Below are positions 24,504 to 33,802 of a stretch of DNA of 64,000 nucleotides, in pieces. Under the pieces are notes generated by a model, which worked only from the letters and a program-made list of their open reading frames with translations, did not search any database and was not told the origin of the DNA. Position numbers and translations under genes: made by a program. The first letter of the stretch is position 1. The number at the start of each line of letters is the position of its first letter. The DNA is from Mayfieldus sp038040285 (lineage in GTDB: Bacteria > Actinomycetota > Thermoleophilia > Solirubrobacterales > 70-9), in contig JBBPIN010000008.1 in NCBI GenBank assembly GCA_038040285.1, forward strand, positions 1-64,000, read 5' to 3'.

Positions 24504-26036
24504 CTAGTGCCGAACGACCAGGGTCGCGGCGAAGGGTTCGTGGTCGTGCGTGTACAGCCAGTCGCCGAAGGCGAAGCCCCCCTGCCTGGGGTCGGCGTTG
24601 ATCAGCGCCGCGGTGATGCGGCTGCAGTTGCCGGGATGGCGCAGCGTCACCCCGCGCACACCACCGTGCTCGGCAAACCGCATCTTGATCCGGACCTTGC
24701 CCGTCTCCACGGGGCCCTCGCGGCAGACCAGCGCGAAGGCCGATTGTGTCCCGCGCTGCCCTCCGGCGAGCAGGCGCAGCGCGCCGACGTTGCGCGGCTT
24801 TACGTCAAAGAAGAGGTACCCCGTATGGCTGAGGCGGCGGACGATGAAGCGGCCGGGATGCAGTGTTCCTCGACGCTGCACGTCGTCCCATAGCGGCCCA
24901 TCGACGTAGGGGAAATCGCCCGGCGTGCGCCATTCGGCCGTCGCGGCGGCGAAGCGCGCGAACTCGTGCGGAAAGTCATTGCCGCGCGCCCCCCTGCCCT
25001 TCTTGCGCGCCACCGTCCTGATCGCCGCGTTGTAGGCGTTGATCGAGAACCCCGACGGCCTTACCTTGCGGGCTCGCTCCCAGGCAGTTCGCACGATCTC
25101 GTTTCCGTAGTTGCCGGCGAGCCAGTGATTCCAGACCGCGGACCCGTAGATCTTGATGCTGTTGCCGGTGATCGGAAGCTTTGAGCGCGCTACCCAGCGC
25201 TTGATGTAGCGCAGGTAGTCGTTGCTGTTCGGGTAGACGTGGTCCTCCATCCAGACCGCGGTCGCCTCGTAGAACCAGAGGTCCTGGTTGACGTCGTAGC
25301 CGAACTGGAGGACGTGGTTGTACTCGTGGGCGAGGGTGACGTCGAGGTCGTTGATCGGAGTGGTGCCGGGGAACTCGGCCGGGCTGTAGTCGTTGTCGAC
25401 GACGAGATAGGCGTACTGGGTGTGGCCTCTCTGCCTGACGTCGGGGGCCGAGTAGCCAAACAGCTGGCCCCACAGCTGGACCAGGTAGATGTCGGTCCGC
25501 GAGTCGCCTCCGCGCGTGCCGTCGGGCTTTGGCGCCTTCCAGCCGAGGGCCCCGTTCTCGACCGCGTAGACCTCCTCCCCTACCGCCCCGACCTGCTCGA
25601 CGTAGTCGGGCACCCCGTTTGCGTTGGCATCGGTCAGGTCGGGTGCGTCGATGCCGCTGCCGACGTAATGGACGCAGAAGTGCGCGGTGCAGTAGGGCGG
25701 CTGCTCGGGGACCATATAGGCGTGGCCGTCCGGGTCCCCGGGATTGGTCGGACGCGCGAGCAGGGTCTCGGCGTGACGGCGCTCGACCGGCCCAAGGGTC
25801 CCCAGCGAGCGCGAGAGCGCCAGCAGAGTCGTGGTCAGGTCCTTCGCCGGCGCGTGGCGCACCCGGTGGTGTTTTGCCGAGCTAAGCAGGCGGGTCGCCC
25901 GGTGAAGCGCTCGCGAGGCCTTGCGCGGAGACAATTTCACGCCCATTGGGGCGGCGGAGGCGCTCACGGCTCCCGCGACGCCGAGCAATACGGTCACCAG
26001 CAGGAGCGAGGTCCCGATCTGCCGGCGGACTCGCAT
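24504..26036 (-). CDS. Secreted putative zinc metalloprotease
   Basis: 510 aa. Signal peptide RQIGTSLLLVTVLLGVAGA ending near SASA, then a long extracellular protein. The catalytic-type motif HEYNHVLQFGY with a downstream Glu in WFYEATAVWMED suggests a gluzincin-like active site (HExxH plus Glu), as in the MXAN_6640 group. A Ca-binding-like DANANGVPDYVEQ segment precedes it. ATG 26036 was preferred over 26120 because it starts the signal peptide and avoids overlapping the nadE upstream region. Confidence 0.72.
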   Translation of the reverse strand: MRVRRQIGTSLLLVTVLLGVAGAVSASAAPMGVKLSPRKASRALHRATRLLSSAKHHRVRHAPAKDLTTTLLALSRSLGTLGPVERRHAETLLARPTNPGDPDGHAYMVPEQPPYCTAHFCVHYVGSGIDAPDLTDANANGVPDYVEQVGAVGEEVYAVENGALGWKAPKPDGTRGGDSRTDIYLVQLWGQLFGYSAPDVRQRGHTQYAYLVVDNDYSPAEFPGTTPINDLDVTLAHEYNHVLQFGYDVNQDLWFYEATAVWMEDHVYPNSNDYLRYIKRWVARSKLPITGNSIKIYGSAVWNHWLAGNYGNEIVRTAWERARKVRPSGFSINAYNAAIRTVARKKGRGARGNDFPHEFARFAAATAEWRTPGDFPYVDGPLWDDVQRRGTLHPGRFIVRRLSHTGYLFFDVKPRNVGALRLLAGGQRGTQSAFALVCREGPVETGKVRIKMRFAEHGGVRGVTLRHPGNCSRITAALINADPRQGGFAFGDWLYTHDHEPFAATLVVRH

Positions 26037-26107
26037 GCGACGGGCAACTATAGGGCCGTCCGGGACCGGGTCTGCAGACCGTTGATCAGGCGGGCAATAC
26101 TCCATAT

Positions 26108-27808
26108 GTGGGGAAAACACCGCAAATCCGCCTGGGGCTCGCCCAGATCGACCCGACCGTCGGCGACATCGACGGTAATACGAGCAAGATTCGGGAGTGG
26201 ATCGGCCGCGCCCGCGACGCCGGAGTCGATCTGGTGGTGTTCCCGGAGCTCTGCGTTCCCGGCTACCCGGCCGAGGACCTCTACCTGAAGCGGCACTTCG
26301 TCGAGGCCAACCGCCGCGCCGTCGATGAGCTTGCCGCCGACGTGACCGGGATCGCCGCCGTGGTCGGCTTCGCCGAGGCCGGGGAGGGCACGACCGACGG
26401 CCGGCCGGTGGTCCACAACTCGATCGCCCTGCTTGCCGATGGGGCGGTCCAGGCCGTCTATCGCAAGCAGCGCCTGCCCAACTATGCGGTCTTCGACGAG
26501 CAGCGCTACTTCACCCCGGGCAACGAGCAGGTGACCGTGGAGTTGGCGGGGACGAAGGTCGGCCTGACGATCTGCGAGGACTGCTGGGTCGAGGGCCCAC
26601 CCGCTTCGCTGGAGGCCCAGGAGGGAGCACAGCTGATCGTCAACCCGTCCGGCTCCCCCTATCACCGGGGCAAGGGAGCCGAGCGAGAGCAGATGTTCGT
26701 CGATCGCGCCCGCGCCTACGGGGCCGCCTTTGCCTTCTGCAACCTCGTCGGCGGCCAGGACGAGCTGGTCTTCGACGGCCACAGCCTGATCTTCGACGCC
26801 GAGGGCAACCTGCTCGCGCGGAGTCGCCAGTTCACCGAGGAGCTGCTGGTCTGCGAGCTGGGATCGGGCGAGCCCTGCCCCCGCGCCGAGCCCCTTCCCG
26901 ACCTCGACGAGGTCTACGCGGCGCTAGTGCTGGGGCTTGGGGACTACGTTCGCAAGAACGGCTTTCGTCGCGTCGCCCTGGCGCTGTCGGGGGGCATCGA
27001 CTCGGCGCTCGTGGCGCTGATCGCGGTCGACGCCCTTGGGCCCGAGGCGGTGACCTGCGTGGTGATGCCCTCCCCCCACTCCAGCTCCGAGACTCAGGAA
27101 GACGCGCGCCGGATCGCCACCAACCTGGGCGCCGAGCTGATCGAGATCCCGATCGAATCGATGATGAGCGACTACGCGAAAGCGCTGGGCGGAAGCGTGG
27201 ACGGTGCGGGGCCGGTTCCGGGCCCAGGAGATCCCACCCGCGCGGCCGGCCCGGGTCTGGACCAGGAAAAGGCACAGCAGCTGACCGAGGAAAACCTGCA
27301 GGCACGGATCCGCGGCAACCTGATGATGGCGCTGTCCAATCGCCATGGCTGGCTGGTGCTGACGACCGGCAACAAGAGCGAGATGTCGGTCGGCTACGCG
27401 ACCCTCTACGGGGACATGGCCGGGGGCTTCGCGGTGATCAAGGACGTGCCGAAGACGTTGGTCTACGAATTGGTTCGCCGCCGCAACGAGGCCGCCGGGC
27501 GCGAGCTTGTGCCCGCGTCGGTGCTCGAGCGTCCGCCGTCGGCGGAGCTGCGCCCTGGCCAGCTCGACACCGATTCGCTGCCCCCCTACGCGGTGCTCGA
27601 CCGCATCCTCGAGGCGTATGTCGAGCAGGACGCGGGGCGCGAGCAGATCGTTGCCGCGGGAGTGCCGGCCGACGTCGTCGATGAGGTGATCCGGATGGTC
27701 GATCGCTCCGAATACAAGCGGCGCCAGGCGGCGCCCGGAATCCGCATAACGCCGCGCGCCTTCGGCAGGGACCGGCGCCTACCGATCACCAACCGGTTCG
27801 GCGGTTAG
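26108..27808 (+). CDS. nadE: Glutamine-dependent NAD+ synthase
   Basis: 566 aa two-domain enzyme. The N-terminal nitrilase domain has the Glu-Lys-Cys triad (FPELCVPGYP, YRKQRLPNY, TICEDCWVEG); the C-terminal synthetase has the PP-loop LALSGGIDSALVAL and TTGNKSEMSVGYATLYGD. It makes NAD+ from deamido-NAD+, ATP and glutamine-derived ammonia. The start is GTG 26108 (GKTPQIRLGLAQ); the overlapping ATG two bases upstream is in another frame. Confidence 0.95.
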   Translation: MGKTPQIRLGLAQIDPTVGDIDGNTSKIREWIGRARDAGVDLVVFPELCVPGYPAEDLYLKRHFVEANRRAVDELAADVTGIAAVVGFAEAGEGTTDGRPVVHNSIALLADGAVQAVYRKQRLPNYAVFDEQRYFTPGNEQVTVELAGTKVGLTICEDCWVEGPPASLEAQEGAQLIVNPSGSPYHRGKGAEREQMFVDRARAYGAAFAFCNLVGGQDELVFDGHSLIFDAEGNLLARSRQFTEELLVCELGSGEPCPRAEPLPDLDEVYAALVLGLGDYVRKNGFRRVALALSGGIDSALVALIAVDALGPEAVTCVVMPSPHSSSETQEDARRIATNLGAELIEIPIESMMSDYAKALGGSVDGAGPVPGPGDPTRAAGPGLDQEKAQQLTEENLQARIRGNLMMALSNRHGWLVLTTGNKSEMSVGYATLYGDMAGGFAVIKDVPKTLVYELVRRRNEAAGRELVPASVLERPPSAELRPGQLDTDSLPPYAVLDRILEAYVEQDAGREQIVAAGVPADVVDEVIRMVDRSEYKRRQAAPGIRITPRAFGRDRRLPITNRFGG

Positions 27809-27830
27809 CGCCCGAGTGGTGGGCGGTGCC

Positions 27831-28235
27831 CTAGCCGGGCGCTTCGAACGGTCGCACGGCGACCGTCACCTTTGCAAGCGCGCATAGGCGCCCCTGATCG
27901 TCGCTCGCCTCCGCGTCCCAGACCCAGGTCGTCTTGCCGCGATGGCGCGCGCGAGCGGTCACGGTGACGCTGCCCTCGGTGACCGATCGGACGAGCGAGA
28001 TATCGATTGACTGACCCAGCGCCACCATCCCGTCCATGATCACCTGGATCACGGTGGAGCGCGAGCACAGCTCGTCGATCATCGTCATGATCACGCCGCC
28101 GTGGAGGTAGCCGTAGGGTTGCTTCAGTTCGTCGCGGACCTCGATCCGCGCCTGTGCCCCGTCCGGGTCGTTGCTGAGCCACTCGACTCCGATCAGACCG
28201 CTGAACGGAGATACGTCTGGCTGGTCCGTGGACAT
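27831..28235 (-). CDS. PaaI-like hotdog thioesterase
   Basis: 134 aa. The hotdog signature GYLHGGVIMTMIDE with the helix that follows, and strands VTVTARARHRGKTTWVWDAE, fit the PaaI/YbgC-like acyl-CoA thioesterases. Substrate unknown. Convergent with nadE and 10 bp downstream of the membrane protein gene. Confidence 0.82.
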   Translation of the reverse strand: MSTDQPDVSPFSGLIGVEWLSNDPDGAQARIEVRDELKQPYGYLHGGVIMTMIDELCSRSTVIQVIMDGMVALGQSIDISLVRSVTEGSVTVTARARHRGKTTWVWDAEASDDQGRLCALAKVTVAVRPFEAPG

Positions 28236-28245
28236 CGCCGGCAGG

Positions 28246-29805
28246 CTACTGACGACTCGCCCGGCCGGCCGTGAGACTCAGCAGCGCGGGTGCAATGAGC
28301 GCCTGCACGATCAGCAGCTCGAGGACCAGTCCGGCCGCCATTCCGAGCCCGAACTCCTTGACGAAGCTGCGCGAGCCGAAGCCGAGCGCGACCCCGGCAA
28401 TTGCCCCGGCGAGGCAGGCGGCCGCGGCGGGCGGCCCGCAGCGCGCCATCGCCTCCCGCACCCGCTCGACGCCGCTGACACCGTCGTCGACCTGCTGGGC
28501 GGCCCAGGCCAATGCCACCGCCTGGGAGGCGCACAGCGCCGCCACAACCGAGACCGCGGCCCCGATCGACCCGAGCTGCAAGGCCCCGCTCGAGGTGTAG
28601 TCGAGGAAGCCCTCCAGCCGCCCCTCCTGGAACGTGACCACCAGAAGACCGACGGCACCGACGGCGGGAATCGCCGCCGCCACGGCGGCCAGGATCGCCA
28701 GCCCGGCGCGTCGGCCGATTGCCCAGCCGAGGGCGACGGTGATCACGACCGCGGCGCCAATCGCGCCCCCGAGCTCCGGTCGACTGATCGTCGGAGCCAG
28801 CACTGCGCTTATCGCCGCTGCTGCGAGGCGTTGCGCCGGCACCGCGACGATCGCCAGCACGACTAAGGCGAGCATCGCGATCACGGCCCCGATTACGCGG
28901 CTCCAGCCGACCAGCCCGCCGATTCCGCGCCACGGTCTCGAAGCGCCGTCGCCCTCTGGGGGTTCGAGGGCACCCACCGCCCCCATCGCTCCCTGCGCAG
29001 CGGGCACCGCGAGCAGCGAGCCGAGGGCGCCGCCGAGCCCAAGCGAGGCGAGGTAGCCGACGCCCAGTATCGCCGCCGCGCCGAAGGTCGCAGCGGCCGC
29101 CAACCCCGACGCCCACAGGGCCGCCGGACCCGCCCCCGACCTGGCCATGGCGCAGAGCTGAAGCGCCAGCAGCGTGCCGCCAGCCGCCGCTCCGACGAGG
29201 GCGAGCCAGGAGACGTCGATCGGCCCCCCCAGAAGCTCGCAGGCAAGCGAGGAAAGAGCGGAGGTCGCGCCGGCGGCGAGCAGGGCGGCGCCGGCGGGGC
29301 GAACGCCAAGCGGCCCGACCGCGATCAGCGCCACGAACGGCAGAGCGAGCAGGAGCAAGAAGAGGTCGTCGACGGCGTCGTCCTTCGCGATCCGAACTGT
29401 CACCACGGGGCCTTTGAAGGCGAGTGTCAGAGGTCCCGGATCGAGGTTGCGCTCGATTCGCCCGATCGCCGCGTCGCGCCTGTGCCCTTCGACGTCGAGG
29501 CGAACCAGCAGCAGGATCGAGTTGGTGCCGCGCTTTCGCCGCTGCTCGCGCACCGCCGCAACCGCGGGATCGGCGAACAGCTGGGCCCGCATCGTCCTCG
29601 CCGCGACCCGGAAGGTCGCGGAGCGTGCCGGAAGAGCACCCCGTACCTGGACATGCAGGGCGGCGCCCTTCGATTCCGCCGTGGAGAGCGCCAGACGGTC
29701 GGTCCACCCGGCCGCCAGAGCTGCACCGAGCACGGCCACGGCTGCGAGCACCCCGAGCGCGCGTCCGGGGTGCTGGGCGGCCGTCGTGCGTAGTCGCTCG
29801 CCCAC
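28246..29805 (-). CDS. MMPL/RND-superfamily-like membrane protein
   Basis: About 519 aa. One N-terminal helix, an extracytoplasmic domain of about 120 residues, then about ten helices in two groups. The tail GFGSRSFVKEFGLGMAAGLV and IVQALIAPALLSL resembles the last helices of MMPL lipid transporters, though the protein is short and lacks a second large loop. GTG 29805 gives a start before the first helix; a longer frame to 29994 would overlap the divergent gene. Possible lipid or hydrophobe exporter. Confidence 0.6.
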   Translation of the reverse strand: MGERLRTTAAQHPGRALGVLAAVAVLGAALAAGWTDRLALSTAESKGAALHVQVRGALPARSATFRVAARTMRAQLFADPAVAAVREQRRKRGTNSILLLVRLDVEGHRRDAAIGRIERNLDPGPLTLAFKGPVVTVRIAKDDAVDDLFLLLLALPFVALIAVGPLGVRPAGAALLAAGATSALSSLACELLGGPIDVSWLALVGAAAGGTLLALQLCAMARSGAGPAALWASGLAAAATFGAAAILGVGYLASLGLGGALGSLLAVPAAQGAMGAVGALEPPEGDGASRPWRGIGGLVGWSRVIGAVIAMLALVVLAIVAVPAQRLAAAAISAVLAPTISRPELGGAIGAAVVITVALGWAIGRRAGLAILAAVAAAIPAVGAVGLLVVTFQEGRLEGFLDYTSSGALQLGSIGAAVSVVAALCASQAVALAWAAQQVDDGVSGVERVREAMARCGPPAAAACLAGAIAGVALGFGSRSFVKEFGLGMAAGLVLELLIVQALIAPALLSLTAGRASRQ

Positions 29806-29886
29806 GCGCGCAACATATCCGCCGTTCCCGTCGTCGCGGGCGGTTACCTGCGCGGCCAGGGCCAACGAGTGCGTAGGCTTTTTTCC

Positions 29887-30945
29887 ATGCCGCTGACCGA
29901 TGACCAACGCGCGATGCTCCAATTGCTGCTGCAGCGCGGCCAGAGCTACGCCGACATCGGCTCGCTGCTCGGCCTCGACGTCGAGGGGGTGCAATCGCGG
30001 GCGCGCGCGGCGCTGACCGAGATCGGGGGCCAGGATCCCGACCGTGACGTCAGCCTCACCGACTACCTACTCGGGCAGGCGGACCCGATCGGCCGTGCCG
30101 ACGCCGCCCGCCAGCTACAGGCAGACGGCGAGGCCCGCGACCTCGCCGAGCGCCTGGTCATTCAATTACGTGTGCTCGCCCCGGGGGCTGACCTTCCTGA
30201 TCTGCCCGGCGCCGACTCGGGCTCGGCAAAGCGCCAGGACGCCCCAGCGCCGGCTTCGCAACCGTTCGGGGAAGCCGCTGCCACCGCCCCAAAGCGCCGC
30301 CCGTTCGGCGAGCTCGCCTCGACTCTGAGCCGTGGACAGCGCCAGGCGATCGCGGGCTTGTTCGGAGCCGGGATCCTGATCGTGGTGGGAGTGCTGGCCC
30401 TTGCCGGGGTGTTCGACAGCGGTGGAGGCGGGTCGTCCAACGCAACGGATTCCGGAGGAACAACAACCGCGCGCTCCGGGGGTACCGCTTCGAATCAGGG
30501 GACTGTGGCACAGGCCGCGCTGACGCCACAGAGTGGGACAAAGGCGGCAGGGAAGGCAGTTCTGAGTTTCGTTCGTCAGGGGGGCCAGGATGTTCCGGCT
30601 ATTCAGGTCATTGCGGTTGGCCTGAAGCGGTCACCTCCTGGCCAGTCGTACTACGTGTGGCTGTACCGCAATAACAGCGTCGCCCTACGGCTGGCGACCC
30701 AGAACGTCGGAAGGGACGGCCGACTCAGCGGGTTGGCAACAATCCCGACAGCGGCATACCAAGCCCTGCGCAATGGAACATTCGACACAATTGACGTCTC
30801 CCTAACGTCCAACAAGGACTACTTGCAAGTGGTTCGCCAGGCGCAACAGGCAAATCAATTGCCGCCCTATACGGGAGAGAGCGTCTTGCGCGGTCCGATC
30901 ACAGTGGGATCCCGAGGAAGCCAGTCGGGCCAGGGCAACGGCTAG
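29887..30945 (+). CDS. HTH-containing membrane protein with RskA-like extracytoplasmic domain
   Basis: 352 aa. Residues 1-45 resemble a sigma-region-4-like HTH (LTDDQRAMLQLLLQRGQSY, then ADIGSLLGLDVEGVQSRARAAL). A disordered linker is followed by one membrane helix (GLFGAGILIVVGVLALAGVF) and a C-terminal domain like anti-sigma-K RskA (VGLKRSPPGQSYYVWLYRNN). The topology suggests a membrane-bound regulator, HTH inside and sensor outside. The coding sequence from about 30430 is clearly lower in G+C than the rest of the window. Its stop overlaps the AGPS-like gene by four bases. Confidence 0.65.
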   Translation: MPLTDDQRAMLQLLLQRGQSYADIGSLLGLDVEGVQSRARAALTEIGGQDPDRDVSLTDYLLGQADPIGRADAARQLQADGEARDLAERLVIQLRVLAPGADLPDLPGADSGSAKRQDAPAPASQPFGEAAATAPKRRPFGELASTLSRGQRQAIAGLFGAGILIVVGVLALAGVFDSGGGGSSNATDSGGTTTARSGGTASNQGTVAQAALTPQSGTKAAGKAVLSFVRQGGQDVPAIQVIAVGLKRSPPGQSYYVWLYRNNSVALRLATQNVGRDGRLSGLATIPTAAYQALRNGTFDTIDVSLTSNKDYLQVVRQAQQANQLPPYTGESVLRGPITVGSRGSQSGQGNG

Positions 30946-32573
30946 CCGAGCAGCTTCCCGGGATTGAGGATCCCGGCCGGGTCGAAGCGCTCCTTGGCTG
31001 TGCGCAAGAGGTCGAGCCCCAGCTCGCCGACCTCGGCCTTCATGTACGGCGCATGGTCGCGGCCGACCGCGTGGTGATGGGTGATCGTGCCCGCGGCCCC
31101 TACGATCGCCTCGCAGGCGGCGGCCTTGACCCTTCTCCATTGCTCGACCTCTTCGCCGGGCCGGCGCCGGGCGATGAAGGTGTAGTACAGCGAGGCGCCG
31201 TCGGGGTAGGCGTGGGAGAGGTGGCAGAGGACGATCCCGGGCGTGCCCTGCGCCGTCATCGCCTCGCCGAGCGCATCTCCCACCGCGCGGTACAGTTCCT
31301 CGAGGCGCGACCAGGTATGCGAGGTCTCCAGCGTCTCGACCATTGCTCCGGCGTCGATCAGCGAGTCGCGCAGGTAGGGGCCTTCATAGCGGCCCCGCTT
31401 CCAGGCACGGCCGCCGGCCTGGCCCAGGTACACGGCTCCAGCGGCGCGTAGGCGACGGGCGACCAGCGTGCGACGCCTGGCCACCGTTTCGGGCTCGCCC
31501 TCGATCCCGACCACGATCAGGCAGCCGGCGGCCCGTCCGCGCAGCGACAGGTAGCTCTTGAACAGGGCGCCGGCGGGGCCGCTGGGGCCCGAGAGCGCCA
31601 GCGAGAAGCGGGTCTCCTGCTCGTCGGATAGGCGGATCACGTCGGGCAGCACCTCCTCCTGGGCCAGGCTTCGCACCGCCGCGCAGCCAGCCTCCCAGCT
31701 CTCCGCCATCCAGGTCTCGTAGCGCTCGCTCGCGGGACTCGGCCGCACCCGGACGCTGACCTCCGGGATCACCCCGAGCACGCCCTCGGAGCCGATCGCC
31801 AGCTCGCGCAGCGACGGACCCGCTGCCGTGTGTGGCGTCTCCAGCGTCCGCAGCTCACCCGCCGGGGCGAGCATCCGAATGCTGGTGACCATCTCGTCGA
31901 AGCGCCCATAGCCGCTCGAGGCCTGACCGGCGGAGCGGGTCGCCGCGAATCCGCCGATCGTCGCGTACTCGAACGACTGCGGAAAGTGGCCGAGGGTGAG
32001 CCCGTGGCCCCGCAGCGCTTGCTCGGCCTCGGGGCCGCGGAGTCCCGCTCCCAGCGTCGCGGTGAGCGAGGTGCGGTCGACCGCCACGCCCCGCATGCGG
32101 GCGAGGTCGAGGCTGATCAGCCGGCCGTGATCGCCGCGCAGCGGCTCCACTCCGCCGACCACACTGGTGCCGCCCCCGAACGGCACGACCGCGATCCCAT
32201 CGCGGGTGCAGATCTCCAACACCGCAGCCAGCTCCTCGGCATCGCCGGGAAGCACCACCGCGTCCGGCGCCTCGGCCAGCCGGCCGGAGCGCAACCGCGC
32301 CAGGTCCACGTACCCGCTGCCGGTCGCGTGGCGGATGCGGTCCTCGTGGTCTGAGAGGACGTTTGGGGCGCCAACTGCCTCCGAGATCGCCTCTGGCAGC
32401 GGCTCGGAGGCGGGAATCTCGACAGCGTCGATCGAGTCCGGTCTGCTCCAGGGCGCAAGCTCGCCCAATTCAGCGCCCAGCAACGACAGCGAATCGGCGT
32501 CGATCGACGCCTCGTGGGCTTCGGCGCCCCATCCCCACCACTTCGAGTCACGGCGCGCCGGCTCCGAGGTCAC
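30942..32573 (-). CDS. FAD-binding oxidase, alkyldihydroxyacetonephosphate synthase-like
   Basis: 543 aa, VAO/PCMH flavoprotein. FAD-binding features: VVPFGGGTSVVGGVEPLRGD, TIGGFAATRSAGQASSGYGR and the C-terminal HHHAVGRDHAPYMKAE and RFDPAGILNPGKLL. The His-rich HHHAVG and the SSGYGRFD stretch match AGPS, which makes ether-lipid precursors; glycolate oxidase-like dehydrogenases are the alternative. GTG 32573 overlaps the SRPBCC stop (GTGA). Last gene of the proS operon. Confidence 0.85.
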   Translation of the reverse strand: MTSEPARRDSKWWGWGAEAHEASIDADSLSLLGAELGELAPWSRPDSIDAVEIPASEPLPEAISEAVGAPNVLSDHEDRIRHATGSGYVDLARLRSGRLAEAPDAVVLPGDAEELAAVLEICTRDGIAVVPFGGGTSVVGGVEPLRGDHGRLISLDLARMRGVAVDRTSLTATLGAGLRGPEAEQALRGHGLTLGHFPQSFEYATIGGFAATRSAGQASSGYGRFDEMVTSIRMLAPAGELRTLETPHTAAGPSLRELAIGSEGVLGVIPEVSVRVRPSPASERYETWMAESWEAGCAAVRSLAQEEVLPDVIRLSDEQETRFSLALSGPSGPAGALFKSYLSLRGRAAGCLIVVGIEGEPETVARRRTLVARRLRAAGAVYLGQAGGRAWKRGRYEGPYLRDSLIDAGAMVETLETSHTWSRLEELYRAVGDALGEAMTAQGTPGIVLCHLSHAYPDGASLYYTFIARRRPGEEVEQWRRVKAAACEAIVGAAGTITHHHAVGRDHAPYMKAEVGELGLDLLRTAKERFDPAGILNPGKLLG

Positions 32574-33046
32574 CGTCCCTCGCCCTCAGGGTCGGCGACC
32601 AGCGCCCGCTCGATGCCGTTCAGGGCTTCCACGAGGCTGTTCGCGGTGGCACGGCGCATCATCGGGGAGCCCAGCCGCGACATCCCGCGCAGGACCTGGC
32701 GACTGGTCAACCGCACCTGTGTCCCGCCGTCCGCTGGCTCCAGCTCGATCTCGAGGACTGAGCTGCGCAGAATGCGATCGAACGGCGTATCGCCCAGTTG
32801 CTGCTCCCAGACATAGTGCTTTCCCTGCGCAGAGCTCAGGCAGCGGTAGTCGGCTCGCACCCCACGGCCCTCGGCCGTCTCGAGCACCTTGGTCCACTGG
32901 CTGCGCTTGCCGGCCGCTGTTTGCTCGACGTTCTCGACCCGCGTCGTGCGCGGCCACCAGCGGGGCAGGTTGTAGGGGTCGGAGACGAGCGACCAGACAA
33001 CGTCTCCAGGCGCGTCGATCGTGCGGCGGCGGCTTATCCGCGGCAC
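32570..33046 (-). CDS. SRPBCC (START-like) lipid-binding protein
   Basis: 158 aa, GTG start. RRTIDAPGDVVWSLVSDPYNLPRWWP is the typical opening of polyketide cyclase/SRPBCC domains, followed by a beta-grip and a C-terminal helix (RATANSLVEALNGIERALV). It probably binds a hydrophobic ligand; enzymatic activity cannot be inferred. It overlaps the AGPS-like gene and starts one base from the ftsR-like stop. Confidence 0.8.
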   Translation of the reverse strand: MPRISRRRTIDAPGDVVWSLVSDPYNLPRWWPRTTRVENVEQTAAGKRSQWTKVLETAEGRGVRADYRCLSSAQGKHYVWEQQLGDTPFDRILRSSVLEIELEPADGGTQVRLTSRQVLRGMSRLGSPMMRRATANSLVEALNGIERALVADPEGEGR

Positions 33047-33802
33047 CTAGCCCGTGAGGCGACGTAGGTCTCGGATCAGCAACAGATGTTTTAGGTGGCT
33101 GACCGTTGCGGCGAGGTTCTCGAGGCTCTCCACCGCATCCTTGCGCCGCTGCGGATTACGGGAGCGAAGCGACGCCCCGAGCAGCGTCTCAAGCAGGTTG
33201 GCCTCGCGATCGGCCGAGGAGCGGAAGACGCGCAGGTTGCGGGCCGCGACCCCGAACCGCGCAAGCTCATTGGCGGTGCGAACGATCTCGCGATCGGTCT
33301 CGTCAAAGACCGCGGCGCCGTCGCGCTGCTCTGGGACGATCACCCCGAACTCCTCCAGCTCGCGGACCAGCTCCTCCCGCGCCCCGGTCTCCTCGATCAG
33401 CTCGTCGACGGTCAGATAGGCATTGGAGCTGTTGACCAGGATCGCCCTGCGCACCGCGCTGCCCGTCGGCCGATCGCCGCTGAGGTCAACGTCGCGCCCG
33501 GCCGCCAGCTCCTGACGGATCACCCTCAGGGGCAAGAACTCGTCGCGTTGCATGCGCAGGATGGTGCGCAGACGCTCGACGTCGGACTGGCTGTAGAGGC
33601 GGTACCCACCCGCGGTGCGGCGCGGTGAAAGCAGCTTCTGGTTCTCCAGATAGCGGATCTTCGAGATCGAGATGTCGTCGAACTCGCTCTGAAGGATCTT
33701 GCAGACGGCGCCGATCGTGAGCGCCTTGCGCGGGCGGCTCGCCGAGTCGGGAACCCGGCCGCCGCGATCTGAATCGCCTTGCACCCTTTGCCTGGTCGCC
33801 AT
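33047..33802 (-). CDS. ftsR: MerR-family regulator, FtsR-like
   Basis: 251 aa. The MerR HTH (LTIGAVCKILQSEFDDISIS, then KIRYLENQKLLSPRRTAGGYR) lies near 28-70, followed by a helical region with a second winged-helix-like part. Position directly after an FHA protein gene is the conserved garA-ftsR (Rv1827-Rv1828) arrangement of actinobacteria; FtsR activates ftsZ in corynebacteria. The symbol rests on family plus synteny. There is no ligand-type effector domain. ftsZ itself is not in the window. Confidence 0.78.
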   Translation of the reverse strand: MATRQRVQGDSDRGGRVPDSASRPRKALTIGAVCKILQSEFDDISISKIRYLENQKLLSPRRTAGGYRLYSQSDVERLRTILRMQRDEFLPLRVIRQELAAGRDVDLSGDRPTGSAVRRAILVNSSNAYLTVDELIEETGAREELVRELEEFGVIVPEQRDGAAVFDETDREIVRTANELARFGVAARNLRVFRSSADREANLLETLLGASLRSRNPQRRKDAVESLENLAATVSHLKHLLLIRDLRRLTG

